Positions 1 through 7,119 are shown, counted from the stretch's first letter. The stretch is 10,330 nucleotides of DNA from JAAXTT01 sp964530215 (GCA_964530215.1 CAZHAJ010000060.1:1-10330), one strand, 5' to 3'. A program made the numbers and translations. Notes: a model not told the origin generated them from the sequence alone.

Positions 1-18
1 TATTTGCCACTGGAAGCA

Positions 19-42
19 AGTATAGTATGTATATACTATACT
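19..42. promoter_or_regulatory. 24-bp perfect inverted repeat, candidate operator upstream of the YgbA-like gene
   Basis: The arms AGTATAGTAT (19-28) and ATACTATACT (33-42) are exact reverse complements around the 4-base spacer GTAT. The right arm contains TATACT (32-37 and 37-42), which resembles a -10 box, so a bound repressor could block transcription. The repeat lies 85 bases before the YgbA-like start. AT-rich dyads of this form suit a dimeric helix-turn-helix regulator, but which one is unknown. The upstream edge of the window hides any further context. Confidence 0.5.
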
Positions 43-127
43 AAGGCGATAAAACCTTTTTTTACGCACACTATTTATCAAATCTTTATATCAATCGCAA
101 AAACAGTGATTAAGGGAGCATAAGACA

Positions 128-448
128 ATGCTGTTAATTAATTGCAAAAATGCAATACAGCGGGAGAAAGATACGCTAATTAAAATGGTGAGGATATTTT
201 GCAAAGCTAAGCATAATAATAGCTTTTGCAAGGATTGCGTGGAGTTAATGGCATATGCTGAAAACCGTCTAGATAAATGCAAGTTTGGAGTATCTAAGCC
301 TACCTGTGAAAGGTGCACTGTTCATTGTTACAAGGCTTTGATGAGAGAGCGGATTAAAGAAGTTATGCGCTATTCAGGGCCCAGAATGATACTTTACCAC
401 CCGGTGGATGCAATAAGACATCTAATTAAAAATAAACGCTCCAAATAA
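128..448 (+). CDS. YgbA-like nitrous oxide-stimulated promoter family protein
   Basis: This 106-residue, basic, cysteine-rich protein matches the YgbA family (Pfam YgbA_NO) along its whole length. Cysteines lie at 6, 25, 34, 37, 51, 60, 63 and 67. The family signatures are C34-x2-C37, KPTCxxCxxHCYK (58-69) and MRYSGPRM (80-87) followed by HP. The biochemical role is unsettled. In Escherichia coli, ygbA belongs to the NsrR/nitric-oxide regulon, and the Cys pattern suggests metal or Fe-S binding; both points are family knowledge or inference. There is no signal peptide or membrane segment, so it should be cytoplasmic. The ATG at 128 has the Shine-Dalgarno AAGGGAG at 112-118, nine bases upstream. 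It appears monocistronic: the next gene starts 89 bases later and no clear terminator lies between. The family call is firm; the function is open. Confidence 0.85.
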   Translation: MLLINCKNAIQREKDTLIKMVRIFCKAKHNNSFCKDCVELMAYAENRLDKCKFGVSKPTCERCTVHCYKALMRERIKEVMRYSGPRMILYHPVDAIRHLIKNKRSK

Positions 449-537
449 ACAAAAAAAATATAAAGACCGGAAGTAATTTTTGCTGTCTATATCGAAAAAA
501 TTTTAAACTTAAATCATGCATATTAAGGGGTTTTTAA

Positions 538-1725
538 ATGGAAAAGGTGCCTTTTGACGAACTGCAATTTAGAATGATGCGATTTAGGGATAAAATGGAT
601 TTGCTGAATCCCCAATGGGAATTGGCAGTGATTTTTAGCAAGGTAAATCTATACTATTTCACAGGGACTATGCAGGATGGTTTATTGTTAGTCCCAAGGG
701 ACGGAGAAGCAGTTTTATGGGTTCGCCGAAGCTATGAAAGGGCACAGGAGGAGTCTTTATTCCAGAATATACAACCGATGAACAGTTTTCGTGATGCGGC
801 ACAAACATCACGCTGTCCAGCCACGGTATATATGGAGACGGAATCGTTGCCTTTGGCATTATTGCAGAGATTTCAAAAACATTTTCCTTTTAAAGATATA
901 AAGCCTGTAGATTCTGCTATTGCTTCTATAAGAGCAGTTAAGAGTAGGTATGAGCTTGGCCTTATGCAGCAGTCCGGTGCTATTCATCAGCGAGTTTTGG
1001 AAGAAATGGTTCCCGAAATGCTTTATGACGGTATGAGTGAAGTGGATTTGGCAACCGAACTTTTTTCTGTTCTGGTTAAGGAAGGTCATCAAGGGACAGT
1101 TCGTTTTGGCATGTTTGACACCGAAATGGTTATCGGGCATATTTGCTTTGGCGAAAGTTCTATATATCCCGCTTATTTTAACGGCCCCGGAGGCAACTAT
1201 GGTATGAGCCCGGCTGTACCTCTGCTGGGCAGCCGCACTCGCAGACTGAAAAAAGGGGATCTGGTATTTATTGATATAGGTTGTGGTGTAGGTGGCTATC
1301 ACACAGATAAAACTATGACTTATATGTATCGCCAAACTTTGCCTAGGGAAGCTGTCATGGTTCATGAAAAATGTGTGCAGCTACAGCAGGACATTGCCGG
1401 AATGTTAAAGCCCGGTGCCGTTCCTGCACATATATATAATGAGATTATCGCTAAACTGGAGCCGGATTTTCTTGAAAACTTTATGGGCTATGGGAACCGC
1501 AAGGTTAAATTTTTAGGACACGGTATCGGTTTGTGGATTGATGAATTCCCTATCATAGCCCAGGGTTTCAATGAACCTATTGAAGAGGGAATGGTTTTTG
1601 CCATCGAACCTAAAAAAGGTATAGCTGAGATAGGTATGGTGGGAATAGAAAACACTTTTGTGGTAACACCCCAAGGAGGCAGGAGTATTACCGGTGAAAG
1701 TCCGGGTCTTATTCCGGTATATTGA
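538..1725 (+). CDS. M24 family metallopeptidase (Xaa-Pro aminopeptidase/dipeptidase-like)
   Basis: This 395-residue protein has the two-domain 'pita-bread' layout. A creatinase-like N-terminal domain spans about residues 10-130 (with the WVRRSYERA stretch at 61-69) and a catalytic M24 domain spans about 140-390. All five expected dinuclear-metal ligands are visible: D246 (FIDIG), D257 (HTDKT), H328 (GHGIG), E357 (AIEPK) and E371 (GIENT). The enzyme should therefore be active, releasing N-terminal residues or splitting dipeptides, probably X-Pro. Exact substrate specificity cannot be read from sequence. No signal peptide is present, so it should act in the cytoplasm. The ATG at 538 follows AAGGGG (525-530) by seven bases. 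The gene ends in a hairpin terminator at 1773-1807 and seems to stand alone. A non-peptidase M24 role is unlikely given the intact ligands. Confidence 0.88.
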   Translation: MEKVPFDELQFRMMRFRDKMDLLNPQWELAVIFSKVNLYYFTGTMQDGLLLVPRDGEAVLWVRRSYERAQEESLFQNIQPMNSFRDAAQTSRCPATVYMETESLPLALLQRFQKHFPFKDIKPVDSAIASIRAVKSRYELGLMQQSGAIHQRVLEEMVPEMLYDGMSEVDLATELFSVLVKEGHQGTVRFGMFDTEMVIGHICFGESSIYPAYFNGPGGNYGMSPAVPLLGSRTRRLKKGDLVFIDIGCGVGGYHTDKTMTYMYRQTLPREAVMVHEKCVQLQQDIAGMLKPGAVPAHIYNEIIAKLEPDFLENFMGYGNRKVKFLGHGIGLWIDEFPIIAQGFNEPIEEGMVFAIEPKKGIAEIGMVGIENTFVVTPQGGRSITGESPGLIPVY

Positions 1726-1772
1726 TTTATAAGTAAACTATTTTGGTCTGTTTTTTCATTGTTGGGGAGTTG

Positions 1773-1807
1773 AAAGGGCAATCGGTACTTTATCGGTTGT
1801 CTTTTTT
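1773..1807 (+). terminator. Rho-independent terminator after the M24 peptidase gene
   Basis: The arm 1773-1784 (AAAGGGCAATCG) pairs with 1794-1805 (CGGTTGTCTTTT) in a 12-bp stem with three G-U pairs. The loop is nine bases and a run of six T follows (1802-1807). It lies 48 bases beyond the stop of the peptidase gene and separates it from the next gene. Confidence 0.82.
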
Positions 1808-1937
1808 AATGATATCTTCCCGCACTTAACTTATCGTTTTGGAAAAAATATATTCTGCTGTATTAATAACTAAGGAATTGACCATACTATTAATACCATT
1901 AAACCAGTCCAATATTACAGCTGGAGGAGGTGAAAAG

Positions 1938-2213
1938 ATGGTAGGAACTCCATTGGCTGACTACTTCATAAAAGTAAGCGACCGTTTACCGGATGAAGCA
2001 GAGAAAGTATTATTTGCTTTGGTGGATCAAGGCAGTATGAACAAAGAAGAGCTTTCTCTTACTGCCAGGGTTAAAAGAGCGGTTTTAGATCATGTTATCA
2101 TGCAACTTTATGCCTTGGGTTTGGTAGAGGTGTCAACTGAGGGTAAAAGTAAAATCTGCAGTCTAACGATTTTAGGGAAGGATTTTCTTTCACTAATTAA
2201 AAAAGCGGGATAG
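1938..2213 (+). CDS. Small putative winged-helix (HTH) protein
   Basis: This 91-residue protein starts at the ATG at 1938, which follows a very strong GGAGGAGGTG site (1923-1932) by five bases. The open frame extends upstream to a TTG at 1839, but that has no ribosome binding site and gives an unconvincing hydrophobic leader, so I reject it. I see helix-rich segments (residues 11-29 and 33-42), a likely recognition-helix region around 48-61 (VKRAVLDHVIMQLYALGLVE), then a beta-wing-like stretch (62-77) and a C-terminal helix (82-90). This is the pattern of a minimal MarR/ArsR-like winged helix. I do not recognise a named family. It could bind DNA or be a protein-interaction domain. It stands alone between two terminators, with no obvious target gene beyond spoIIR downstream. 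Confidence 0.7.
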   Translation: MVGTPLADYFIKVSDRLPDEAEKVLFALVDQGSMNKEELSLTARVKRAVLDHVIMQLYALGLVEVSTEGKSKICSLTILGKDFLSLIKKAG

Positions 2214-2260
2214 TTATCATTAAAAGTAAAGTATCTTACTAATCAATAAAACTAATTTAA

Positions 2261-2320
2261 AAGTCCTTTTTGCAAGAGAGTTTAAACATTAATAACTTGC
2301 AGAAAAGGACTTTTTGTTTT
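2261..2320 (+). terminator. Long hairpin terminator between the winged-helix gene and spoIIR
   Basis: The arm AAGTCCTTTTTGCAAG (2261-2276) pairs with 2296-2312 in a 16-bp stem with one bulged base. The loop is 19 bases (2277-2295) and a T-rich tract TTTTTGTTTT follows (2311-2320). It starts 48 bases after the winged-helix stop codon and should end that transcript before spoIIR. Confidence 0.8.
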
Positions 2321-2322
2321 GC

Positions 2323-2338
2323 AGTTTAAAAGTTTAAA
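2323..2338. repeat. Tandem AGTTTAAA octamers upstream of spoIIR
   Basis: AGTTTAAA occurs twice head to tail at 2323-2330 and 2331-2338. A third copy sits at 2279-2286 in the loop of the preceding hairpin. The tandem pair lies 54-69 bases before the spoIIR start and overlaps the candidate -35 region. It may be a regulator site, or simply AT-rich coincidence. Confidence 0.4.
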
Positions 2339-2353
2339 TTTTGGTTAAAACTT
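2324..2353 (+). promoter_or_regulatory. Candidate sigma-F-type promoter for spoIIR
   Basis: GTTTA (2324-2328) followed after 14 bases by GGTTAAAACTT (2343-2353) resembles the forespore sigma-F pattern (GyWTA, about 15 bases, GGnnAnAnT). The spacing is one base short and one -10 position deviates. spoIIR is sigma-F-dependent in Bacillus subtilis, so the position fits expectation. The match is tentative. Confidence 0.35.
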
Positions 2354-2391
2354 ATTATAAGAATAATATTTGTTAGGTGGTTGATTAGAAA

Positions 2392-3015
2392 ATGAAATTG
2401 TATAAATTATTCTTGATAATAAGTATTGTGGCATTTACTTTAGGTTTTAGTTCGGATAGCTTAAGTGTCGGCAGTTATTCAGAAGCTCCGCTAATAAGGT
2501 TCCATGTGCTGGCTAATAGTGATTCTCCCGGGGATCAAGCTCTTAAACTGAAAGTTAGAGATGCAGTCATTAAAGAAATGATTCCCTTATTAGCAGATGT
2601 AAAGGATAAAAATGAAGCCAGAAAAAAAGTAGATGATAACCGTAATTTGATTAAATCAACAGCGGAAAAGACTATTAGTGAAAATGGGTATTCATATGAT
2701 TTGAAGGTATCCAGGGGAAACTTTATTTTCCCTGCAAAAACATATCATGTAAAAGAACCCTTGCAAAAACAGGCTGTGAGCTTAACACTGCCTGCCGGAA
2801 GATATGAGGCAGTAAGAGTGGTAATAGGAAGTGGCAAAGGAGCAAATTGGTGGTGTGTCCTCTTTCCCCCTTTGTGTTTTGTAAGTCCGGAGGAAAATAA
2901 CGCTGATAAGCCGGGTAGTCCCATTGCTGTTCAGTACAACTCTAAAACCCACAACAAAGTGGAATATAGGTTTAAGGTGTTGGATTTATATCGAAAAGCA
3001 AATAATTATAAATAA
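2392..3015 (+). CDS. spoIIR: Stage II sporulation protein R
   Basis: SpoIIR is made in the forespore and secreted into the space between the forespore and mother-cell membranes. There it triggers SpoIIGA-dependent processing of pro-sigma-E in the mother cell (established in Bacillus). This 207-residue protein has an N-terminal hydrophobic secretion or anchor segment (about residues 5-20). Family landmarks follow: IRFHVLANSDSP (35-46), ALKLKVRDAV (50-59), FPAKTYH (113-119), LPAGRYEAVRVVIG (133-146) and GKGANWWCVLFPPLCFV (148-164). The length is normal. The ATG at 2392 follows AGGTGG (2375-2380) by eleven bases. It is a single gene, preceded by a strong terminator and a candidate sigma-F promoter; metNIQ follows in the same direction after 101 bases. 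It shows that the host can sporulate. Confidence 0.95.
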   Translation: MKLYKLFLIISIVAFTLGFSSDSLSVGSYSEAPLIRFHVLANSDSPGDQALKLKVRDAVIKEMIPLLADVKDKNEARKKVDDNRNLIKSTAEKTISENGYSYDLKVSRGNFIFPAKTYHVKEPLQKQAVSLTLPAGRYEAVRVVIGSGKGANWWCVLFPPLCFVSPEENNADKPGSPIAVQYNSKTHNKVEYRFKVLDLYRKANNYK

Positions 3016-3032
3016 ATATGACCCAGAGAAAT

Positions 3033-3070
3033 GTACTTTATAAAAAAAAATAAAATTGAATGAAAAGTAC
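3033..3070. repeat. Inverted repeat between spoIIR and metN
   Basis: GTACTTT (3033-3039) and AAAGTAC (3064-3070) are exact reverse complements around a 24-base A-rich loop. No T-run follows on the plus strand, so it is a poor terminator. It may be an operator or leader structure for metNIQ. It is too short for, and lacks the conserved core of, a SAM-I riboswitch. Confidence 0.35.
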
Positions 3071-3116
3071 GCAATAATAACGAAAGATACAGGGGTTATG
3101 GTTGGAGGGATTATTT

Positions 3117-4148
3117 TTGATTACCATTAAGGAACTCAGCAAAATATATATAACCCCGAATCAAAAGGTAATTGCCCTGGAAAAGGTGAGTCTTTCTGTT
3201 GAAAAAGGTGAAATATTTGGAATTATCGGTTTGAGCGGGGCAGGTAAAAGCACCTTGATCCGGTGTATAAATATGCTGGAAAGGCCTACCGAAGGCTCCA
3301 TTTTTGTGGATCAGCAGGAAATAACCAGTCTGGGTAAGGGGGATCTCCGTAGGGCACGACAAAAAATAGGAATGATATTTCAGCATTTTAACTTGCTGTC
3401 ATCAAGGACTGTTTTTGACAATGTTATGTTCCCTTTAGAGATAGCAGGTGTGCCGACAAATGAGGCAAAAAAAAGAACCACAGACTTACTGGATTTGGTA
3501 GGGCTCTCGGATAAAATGCAGGCTTATCCCGGGCAGTTAAGCGGAGGTCAGAAGCAGCGGGTGGGTATTGCCAGAGCATTGGCCAATGAGCCTAAACTTT
3601 TGTTATGTGACGAGGCTACCTCCGCTTTGGACCCTCAAACCACAGATTCTATTTTAAAATTATTAAGGGACATCAACAGAAAACTAAACATTACAATATT
3701 ATTAATTACCCATGATATGGGGGTTATTAAAGAGATTTGTGATCGGGTGGCGGTGATTGATAATTCTCGAATTGTTGAGGTGGGAAAGGTGTTGGACATT
3801 TTTACAAATCCCAATACTCCCACTTCCCGTAGTTTTGTCAATTCTGTGATAAGCAGTGAAATACCAGAGGAATTGCTGCACACGTCTTGTTATGAAAATG
3901 AAGGGAAAGCATCTAAGCTGATAAGGGTGTCCTTTGTGGGTGCCTCAGCCGGAGAACCGGTAATTTTCAAAATGATCAAGCGGTTTGATATTGATGCCAG
4001 CATACTTTATGGAAATGTTAGCCGGATAAAAGACACCCCCTTTGGGAACCTGGCTTTGGAACTGATAGGCTCTCCCCACGTGCTTCAGGATTCCATTGCT
4101 TACTTAAAGAGCCGAGGCCTGGAAGTGGAGGTGTTGAACAATGCTTGA
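3117..4148 (+). CDS. metN: Methionine ABC transporter, ATP-binding protein
   Basis: MetN powers uptake of methionine (L- and often D-) through MetI, fed by the lipoprotein MetQ. From the TTG at 3117 the protein has 343 residues, close to B. subtilis MetN. I chose this start because TTGGAGGGA (3102-3110) sits just upstream and the protein then begins MITIKELSKIY, typical of the family. The TTG at 3102 would lie inside the ribosome binding site. ABC motifs are complete: Walker A GLSGAGKST (38-46), Q-loop Q89, signature LSGGQ (141-145), Walker B LLLCDE (161-166) and switch His199. About residues 265-341 form the C-terminal NIL domain, which senses internal methionine and gives trans-inhibition in E. 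coli. The gene overlaps metI by eight bases, implying translational coupling. Confidence 0.95.
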   Translation: MITIKELSKIYITPNQKVIALEKVSLSVEKGEIFGIIGLSGAGKSTLIRCINMLERPTEGSIFVDQQEITSLGKGDLRRARQKIGMIFQHFNLLSSRTVFDNVMFPLEIAGVPTNEAKKRTTDLLDLVGLSDKMQAYPGQLSGGQKQRVGIARALANEPKLLLCDEATSALDPQTTDSILKLLRDINRKLNITILLITHDMGVIKEICDRVAVIDNSRIVEVGKVLDIFTNPNTPTSRSFVNSVISSEIPEELLHTSCYENEGKASKLIRVSFVGASAGEPVIFKMIKRFDIDASILYGNVSRIKDTPFGNLALELIGSPHVLQDSIAYLKSRGLEVEVLNNA

Positions 4149-4836
4149 GAATACCATTGCAGCTTTGTTGCCTTTTATAGATTCATGGATAGTGGAAAAG
4201 GTATTAACAGCAACCTGGGAAACAATTTATATGGTGTTTATTTCAGTTTTTCTAAGTTATTTGTTTGGATTGCCCTTGGGGGTGATCCTGGTAACCACCT
4301 CTGATGGCCATATACTGGAAAACAAGATGATTAGTAAAACTTTAGGCGGAGTAATAAATGCTACCAGATCGGTGCCGTTTATTATTTTTTTGATTTTACT
4401 TATTCCCTTTACCCGGTTTTTAATTGGTACTTCCATCGGAACAATGGCTTCCGTTGTTCCCCTCACTTTGGCAGCTATACCCTTTGTAGCAAGAATGGTG
4501 GAAACTTCTTTAAACGAAATAGAATGGGGGTTGGTGGAAGCGGCCATATCTATGGGAGCCAGTGCTTGGAGGGTAATTACCAGTGTGCTGCTGCCCGAGG
4601 GAATGCCGTCATTGATTTCCGGGGTTGCCATAACAACTATTAACCTAGTTGGTTACTCAGCAATGGCCGGTATAGTTGGAGGAGGTGGTCTGGGAACCTT
4701 AGCGTATTATTACGGCTATCAGCGTTACGAAAATTCAGTAATGTGGATAACGGTCATTGTGCTTATCATTTTGGTGCAGGGTGTGCAAATGCTGGGAGAT
4801 AGTATGTCGCAGAAGGTTTTTAATAAGAGGAGGTAG
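4141..4836 (+). CDS. metI: Methionine ABC transporter, permease
   Basis: This 231-residue integral membrane permease has about five hydrophobic segments (roughly 27-52, 68-95, 101-120, 157-185 and 200-217). The BPD_transp_1 'EAA' loop that docks onto MetN is at 133-151, starting EAAISMGAS. The length is near the usual 215-235. The ATG at 4141 overlaps the end of metN (stop at 4146-4148) by eight bases, and metQ starts eight bases after its stop. The three genes therefore form one compact operon in the order N-I-Q, as in Bacillus. The downstream Gly-rich GIVGGGGLGTLAYYYGYQ (177-194) is typical of methionine permeases. Confidence 0.95.
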   Translation: MLENTIAALLPFIDSWIVEKVLTATWETIYMVFISVFLSYLFGLPLGVILVTTSDGHILENKMISKTLGGVINATRSVPFIIFLILLIPFTRFLIGTSIGTMASVVPLTLAAIPFVARMVETSLNEIEWGLVEAAISMGASAWRVITSVLLPEGMPSLISGVAITTINLVGYSAMAGIVGGGGLGTLAYYYGYQRYENSVMWITVIVLIILVQGVQMLGDSMSQKVFNKRR

Positions 4837-4844
4837 ATTAGTAA

Positions 4845-5657
4845 ATGAAAAAGACCATTACTTTGATTTGTTGCCTGCTGTTAAGTGCATTATTGTTGGT
4901 CGGTTGTGGGGGCACCCCGTCGGCCACCGATGAGACTTCCAACAAGTTGGTTGTGGGGGCAACTGCAAAACCCCATGCTGAAATACTAGAGGTTGTTAAA
5001 CCACTGCTGGAAGAACAAGGGATAGAGTTGGAGATAAAGGTTTTTACTGACTATGTATTGCTAAATCCGGCCCTAAGTGAAAAGCAGATTGATGCAAACT
5101 TCTTTCAGCATGTTCCTTATTTAGACGATTATAATGCTAATAATAACGGTGAGCTTGAGTGGACCACCAAAGTTCACACTGAGCCCATGGGTGTTTACTC
5201 AAAAAGTATAGAGGATATTAATGCGGTGGCTGACGGAGCTAAAATTGGTATCCCCAATGATGCAACCAACGGTGGCAGGGCATTGGCAGTGCTGCAAGAC
5301 GCAGGGTTGCTTAAGCTCAAGGAAGATGCAGGGGTAAGTGCCACCGATAAAGATATTGTAGAAAATCCCAAGAACCTGCAGATTGTTATGATGGATGCTG
5401 CCATGCTTCCCAGGGCATTGGAGGATTTGGATTTATGTGTAATTAACAGCAACTACGCCTTGGAAGCTAATCTAAATCCTGTTGAGGACTCCATTGCTAT
5501 GGAAGCAAAGGATTCACCCTTTGCCAATGTTATTGCTGTAAGGGCTGAGGATAAAGAAAAAGAGAGCATTAAAAAGCTTGGGGAGGCACTGCAATCACCC
5601 GAAGTTAAAAAGTTTATAGAGGATAATTATATGGGCAGTGTAGTTCCCGCCTTTTAG
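4845..5657 (+). CDS. metQ: Methionine-binding lipoprotein (NlpA family)
   Basis: This extracytoplasmic substrate-binding protein of the MetNIQ importer has 270 residues. It has a lipoprotein signal peptide with KK at 2-3, a hydrophobic core about 5-19 and the lipobox LLVGC, placing the lipid-modified cysteine at C21. The NlpA-family core follows, with ANFFQHVPYL (84-93), HTEPMGVYS (111-119), IPNDATNGGRAL (136-147) and INSNYALEA (200-208), which line the ligand pocket in known MetQ structures. The ATG at 4845 follows AGAGGAGGT (4826-4834). The gene closes the metNIQ operon before a strong bidirectional terminator. The ligand is methionine by family. Relatives bind other small amino acids or dipeptides, and no S-box riboswitch supports the assignment here. 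Confidence 0.93.
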   Translation: MKKTITLICCLLLSALLLVGCGGTPSATDETSNKLVVGATAKPHAEILEVVKPLLEEQGIELEIKVFTDYVLLNPALSEKQIDANFFQHVPYLDDYNANNNGELEWTTKVHTEPMGVYSKSIEDINAVADGAKIGIPNDATNGGRALAVLQDAGLLKLKEDAGVSATDKDIVENPKNLQIVMMDAAMLPRALEDLDLCVINSNYALEANLNPVEDSIAMEAKDSPFANVIAVRAEDKEKESIKKLGEALQSPEVKKFIEDNYMGSVVPAF

Positions 5658-5685
5658 AATAGCTCCGGTAATTAAAGAGAAAGTG

Positions 5686-5725
5686 AAAAAAGCTGTGATC
5701 GACAAAAACGTCGGTCACAGCTTTT
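5686..5725. terminator. Bidirectional terminator between metQ and the acetyltransferase gene
   Basis: A 16-bp stem pairs 5688-5703 (AAAAGCTGTGATCGAC) with 5710-5725 (GTCGGTCACAGCTTTT), with one G-U pair and the loop AAAAAC. Flanking A and T runs provide a U-tract in both directions, as expected between these convergent genes: metQ stops at 5657 and the minus-strand gene stops at 5753. Confidence 0.88.
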
Positions 5726-5752
5726 AAAAAGGCTTAAAAAGCTGTTTCGCAA

Positions 5753-6244
5753 TTAGGTTCTTCTTCCCTTAATTACAAGATCCCTAGAAATATTATCCAG
5801 CACGGCAACCTTGGGTAAATATCCCCACTGAACAAAACCAAACTTGCTGAATATGCTCAAGCTGGGTTTATTGTGGGCAAAGATATAGCCGATTAAAACC
5901 TTAATGTCCAGAAACTCGGCCTGCTCCAATGCCATGGTGAGCAGAGTGCTTCCTATTCCTCTCCGGCGATGATGGGCAGAGATATAAATGCTGATTTCCG
6001 CAGTTCCGTCATAAGCCGGTCGCCGATTCAGAAAATCTGTTAAGCTGAGCCAGCCTGCTATCTCATTTCTCACTTCCGCTACCCAGATAGGCCGTTTATT
6101 GGGACTATGACTGTAAAACCAGTCTATTTTGCTTTCTATTGACACTGGCTCTATATCTGCGGTCACCAAACGTGACGATATGGTGTCGTTGTATATTTTT
6201 ACAATAGATGCAAGGTCATTAATTAATGCATTTCTGATTATCAT
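5753..6244 (-). CDS. GNAT N-acetyltransferase, phosphinothricin acetyltransferase-like
   Basis: This 163-residue protein resembles the PAT/YncA branch of the Gcn5-related acetyltransferases. It starts IRNALINDLASIVKIYND (3-20). The acetyl-CoA-binding motif A is at 83-103, with the pyrophosphate loop RRRGIGST (93-100). The C-terminal block from NKPSLSIFSKFGF (125-137) to GYLPKVAVLDN (141-151) is PAT-typical. The family transfers acetyl from acetyl-CoA to the amino group of phosphinothricin, methionine sulfoximine, methionine sulfone or similar small amino acids; the true substrate here is unknown. The ATG at 6244 follows AGGCAGGA on the minus strand. It sits 20 bases after the nitroreductase fusion, so both are probably co-transcribed. 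A methionine-analogue role would suit the neighbouring met and msr genes, but that is inference. Confidence 0.85.
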   Translation of the reverse strand: MIIRNALINDLASIVKIYNDTISSRLVTADIEPVSIESKIDWFYSHSPNKRPIWVAEVRNEIAGWLSLTDFLNRRPAYDGTAEISIYISAHHRRRGIGSTLLTMALEQAEFLDIKVLIGYIFAHNKPSLSIFSKFGFVQWGYLPKVAVLDNISRDLVIKGRRT

Positions 6245-6264
6245 AAGTCCTGCCTTGTGGTAAT

Positions 6265-7074
6265 TTATCTCCAGGTAACCGAAGGTTTGTTTCGCAACGG
6301 GATTCTCTTAAAACGATACTTTGGATATCCAATCATCATAGCTCCATAGCATTGATGGCCTTCCGGAATTTCAAGGTCTTCTGTCAGCGGTGGGTAATGC
6401 TGAGCCGCTGCGCTCAAAAAACCCGCCCAGCATGCACCCAGTCCCATGGAGTGAGCAGCCAGTTCCAGGTAGGCTAAGGCAATAGTGCAATCTATCTGTG
6501 GGGGGTGAGACCTTTTAGGGGAGTAAGCAACTATCAGTTGCGGTGCACCCCGACAGATTCTGTCAATGCCGGCATCCCAGTCATCCACCAGCTTCTGCAG
6601 ACCGCTGGGTTTAACTTGAAGCAAGGTTCTCATCCAGTCTATGGTTAAGCCGGCAAGCTTATTGACCTCTTTGCTGTCCCCCACCACTATCCACTTAAGG
6701 GGCTGTCCGTTGTGTCCCGAGGGCGCATAGCTGGTGACATGAAGCAGTTCCTCCAGCAGGTGCTGTTCCACAGGATCCTTATAGAAGTTGCGTATCGAGC
6801 GTCTGGAAGTTAAAAAAAGCTTCACTTCCTCAGGGTTTGGCAGCATAGAGGCTTTATATTCGGGACACTTTTCAGGATTCATAGAGTGAAGCTTTAAGGC
6901 TCCTGACGGACAAACAGCCATACAGTGGCCGCAGTTTATGCAACCCTTTATATATCCGTCCACTAATGTTGGATAGGAGTCTTTTGTTTTTTGCTCAATG
7001 ATATTAGCGGGGCAGACCTGAACACACTTTCCGTCACGTCCACACAGGCTTTTTTCAATAGTAAAAAGGCTCAT
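6265..7074 (-). CDS. Ferredoxin-nitroreductase fusion protein
   Basis: This 269-residue cytoplasmic flavoprotein starts at the ATG at 7074, six bases after GGGAGGGGA (7081-7089, minus strand). An upstream ATG at 7125 lacks a ribosome binding site. An N-terminal ferredoxin module (about 5-60) carries one complete cluster motif C45-x2-C48-x2-C51-x3-C55-P. The first motif, C11-x2-D14-x2-C17-x3-C21-P, has Asp in place of the second Cys. A nitroreductase domain (about 88-265) follows, with FMN contacts likely in RRSIRNFY (91-98), APSGHNGQP (117-125) and GLGACWAGF (211-219). The C-terminal RFKRIPLRNKPSV is also family-typical. Such fusions in anaerobes probably pass electrons from Fe-S clusters to FMN; the physiological acceptor is unknown. 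It heads a two-gene operon with the acetyltransferase and is divergent from msrAB. Confidence 0.9.
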   Translation of the reverse strand: MSLFTIEKSLCGRDGKCVQVCPANIIEQKTKDSYPTLVDGYIKGCINCGHCMAVCPSGALKLHSMNPEKCPEYKASMLPNPEEVKLFLTSRRSIRNFYKDPVEQHLLEELLHVTSYAPSGHNGQPLKWIVVGDSKEVNKLAGLTIDWMRTLLQVKPSGLQKLVDDWDAGIDRICRGAPQLIVAYSPKRSHPPQIDCTIALAYLELAAHSMGLGACWAGFLSAAAQHYPPLTEDLEIPEGHQCYGAMMIGYPKYRFKRIPLRNKPSVTWR

Positions 7075-7119
7075 TCTATTTCCCCTCCCGGTGCAAAAAA
7101 TAGTAAGTATTAGAAAACA

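Noticed and set aside
859..1365. 168-codon minus-strand open frame inside the M24 peptidase gene
   Set aside because: It is antisense to a well-supported enzyme gene, has no ribosome binding site and no recognisable protein features.
1839..1937. Longer N-terminus for the winged-helix protein, starting at TTG 1839
   Set aside because: No Shine-Dalgarno precedes it, while the ATG at 1938 has a near-perfect one inside the supposed coding extension.
3016..3116. Possible S-box or T-box leader for metNIQ
   Set aside because: The region is too short and lacks the conserved core sequences of either RNA.
4257..4631. 124-codon minus-strand open frame inside metI
   Set aside because: It is a shadow of the permease gene, with no ribosome binding site or domain.
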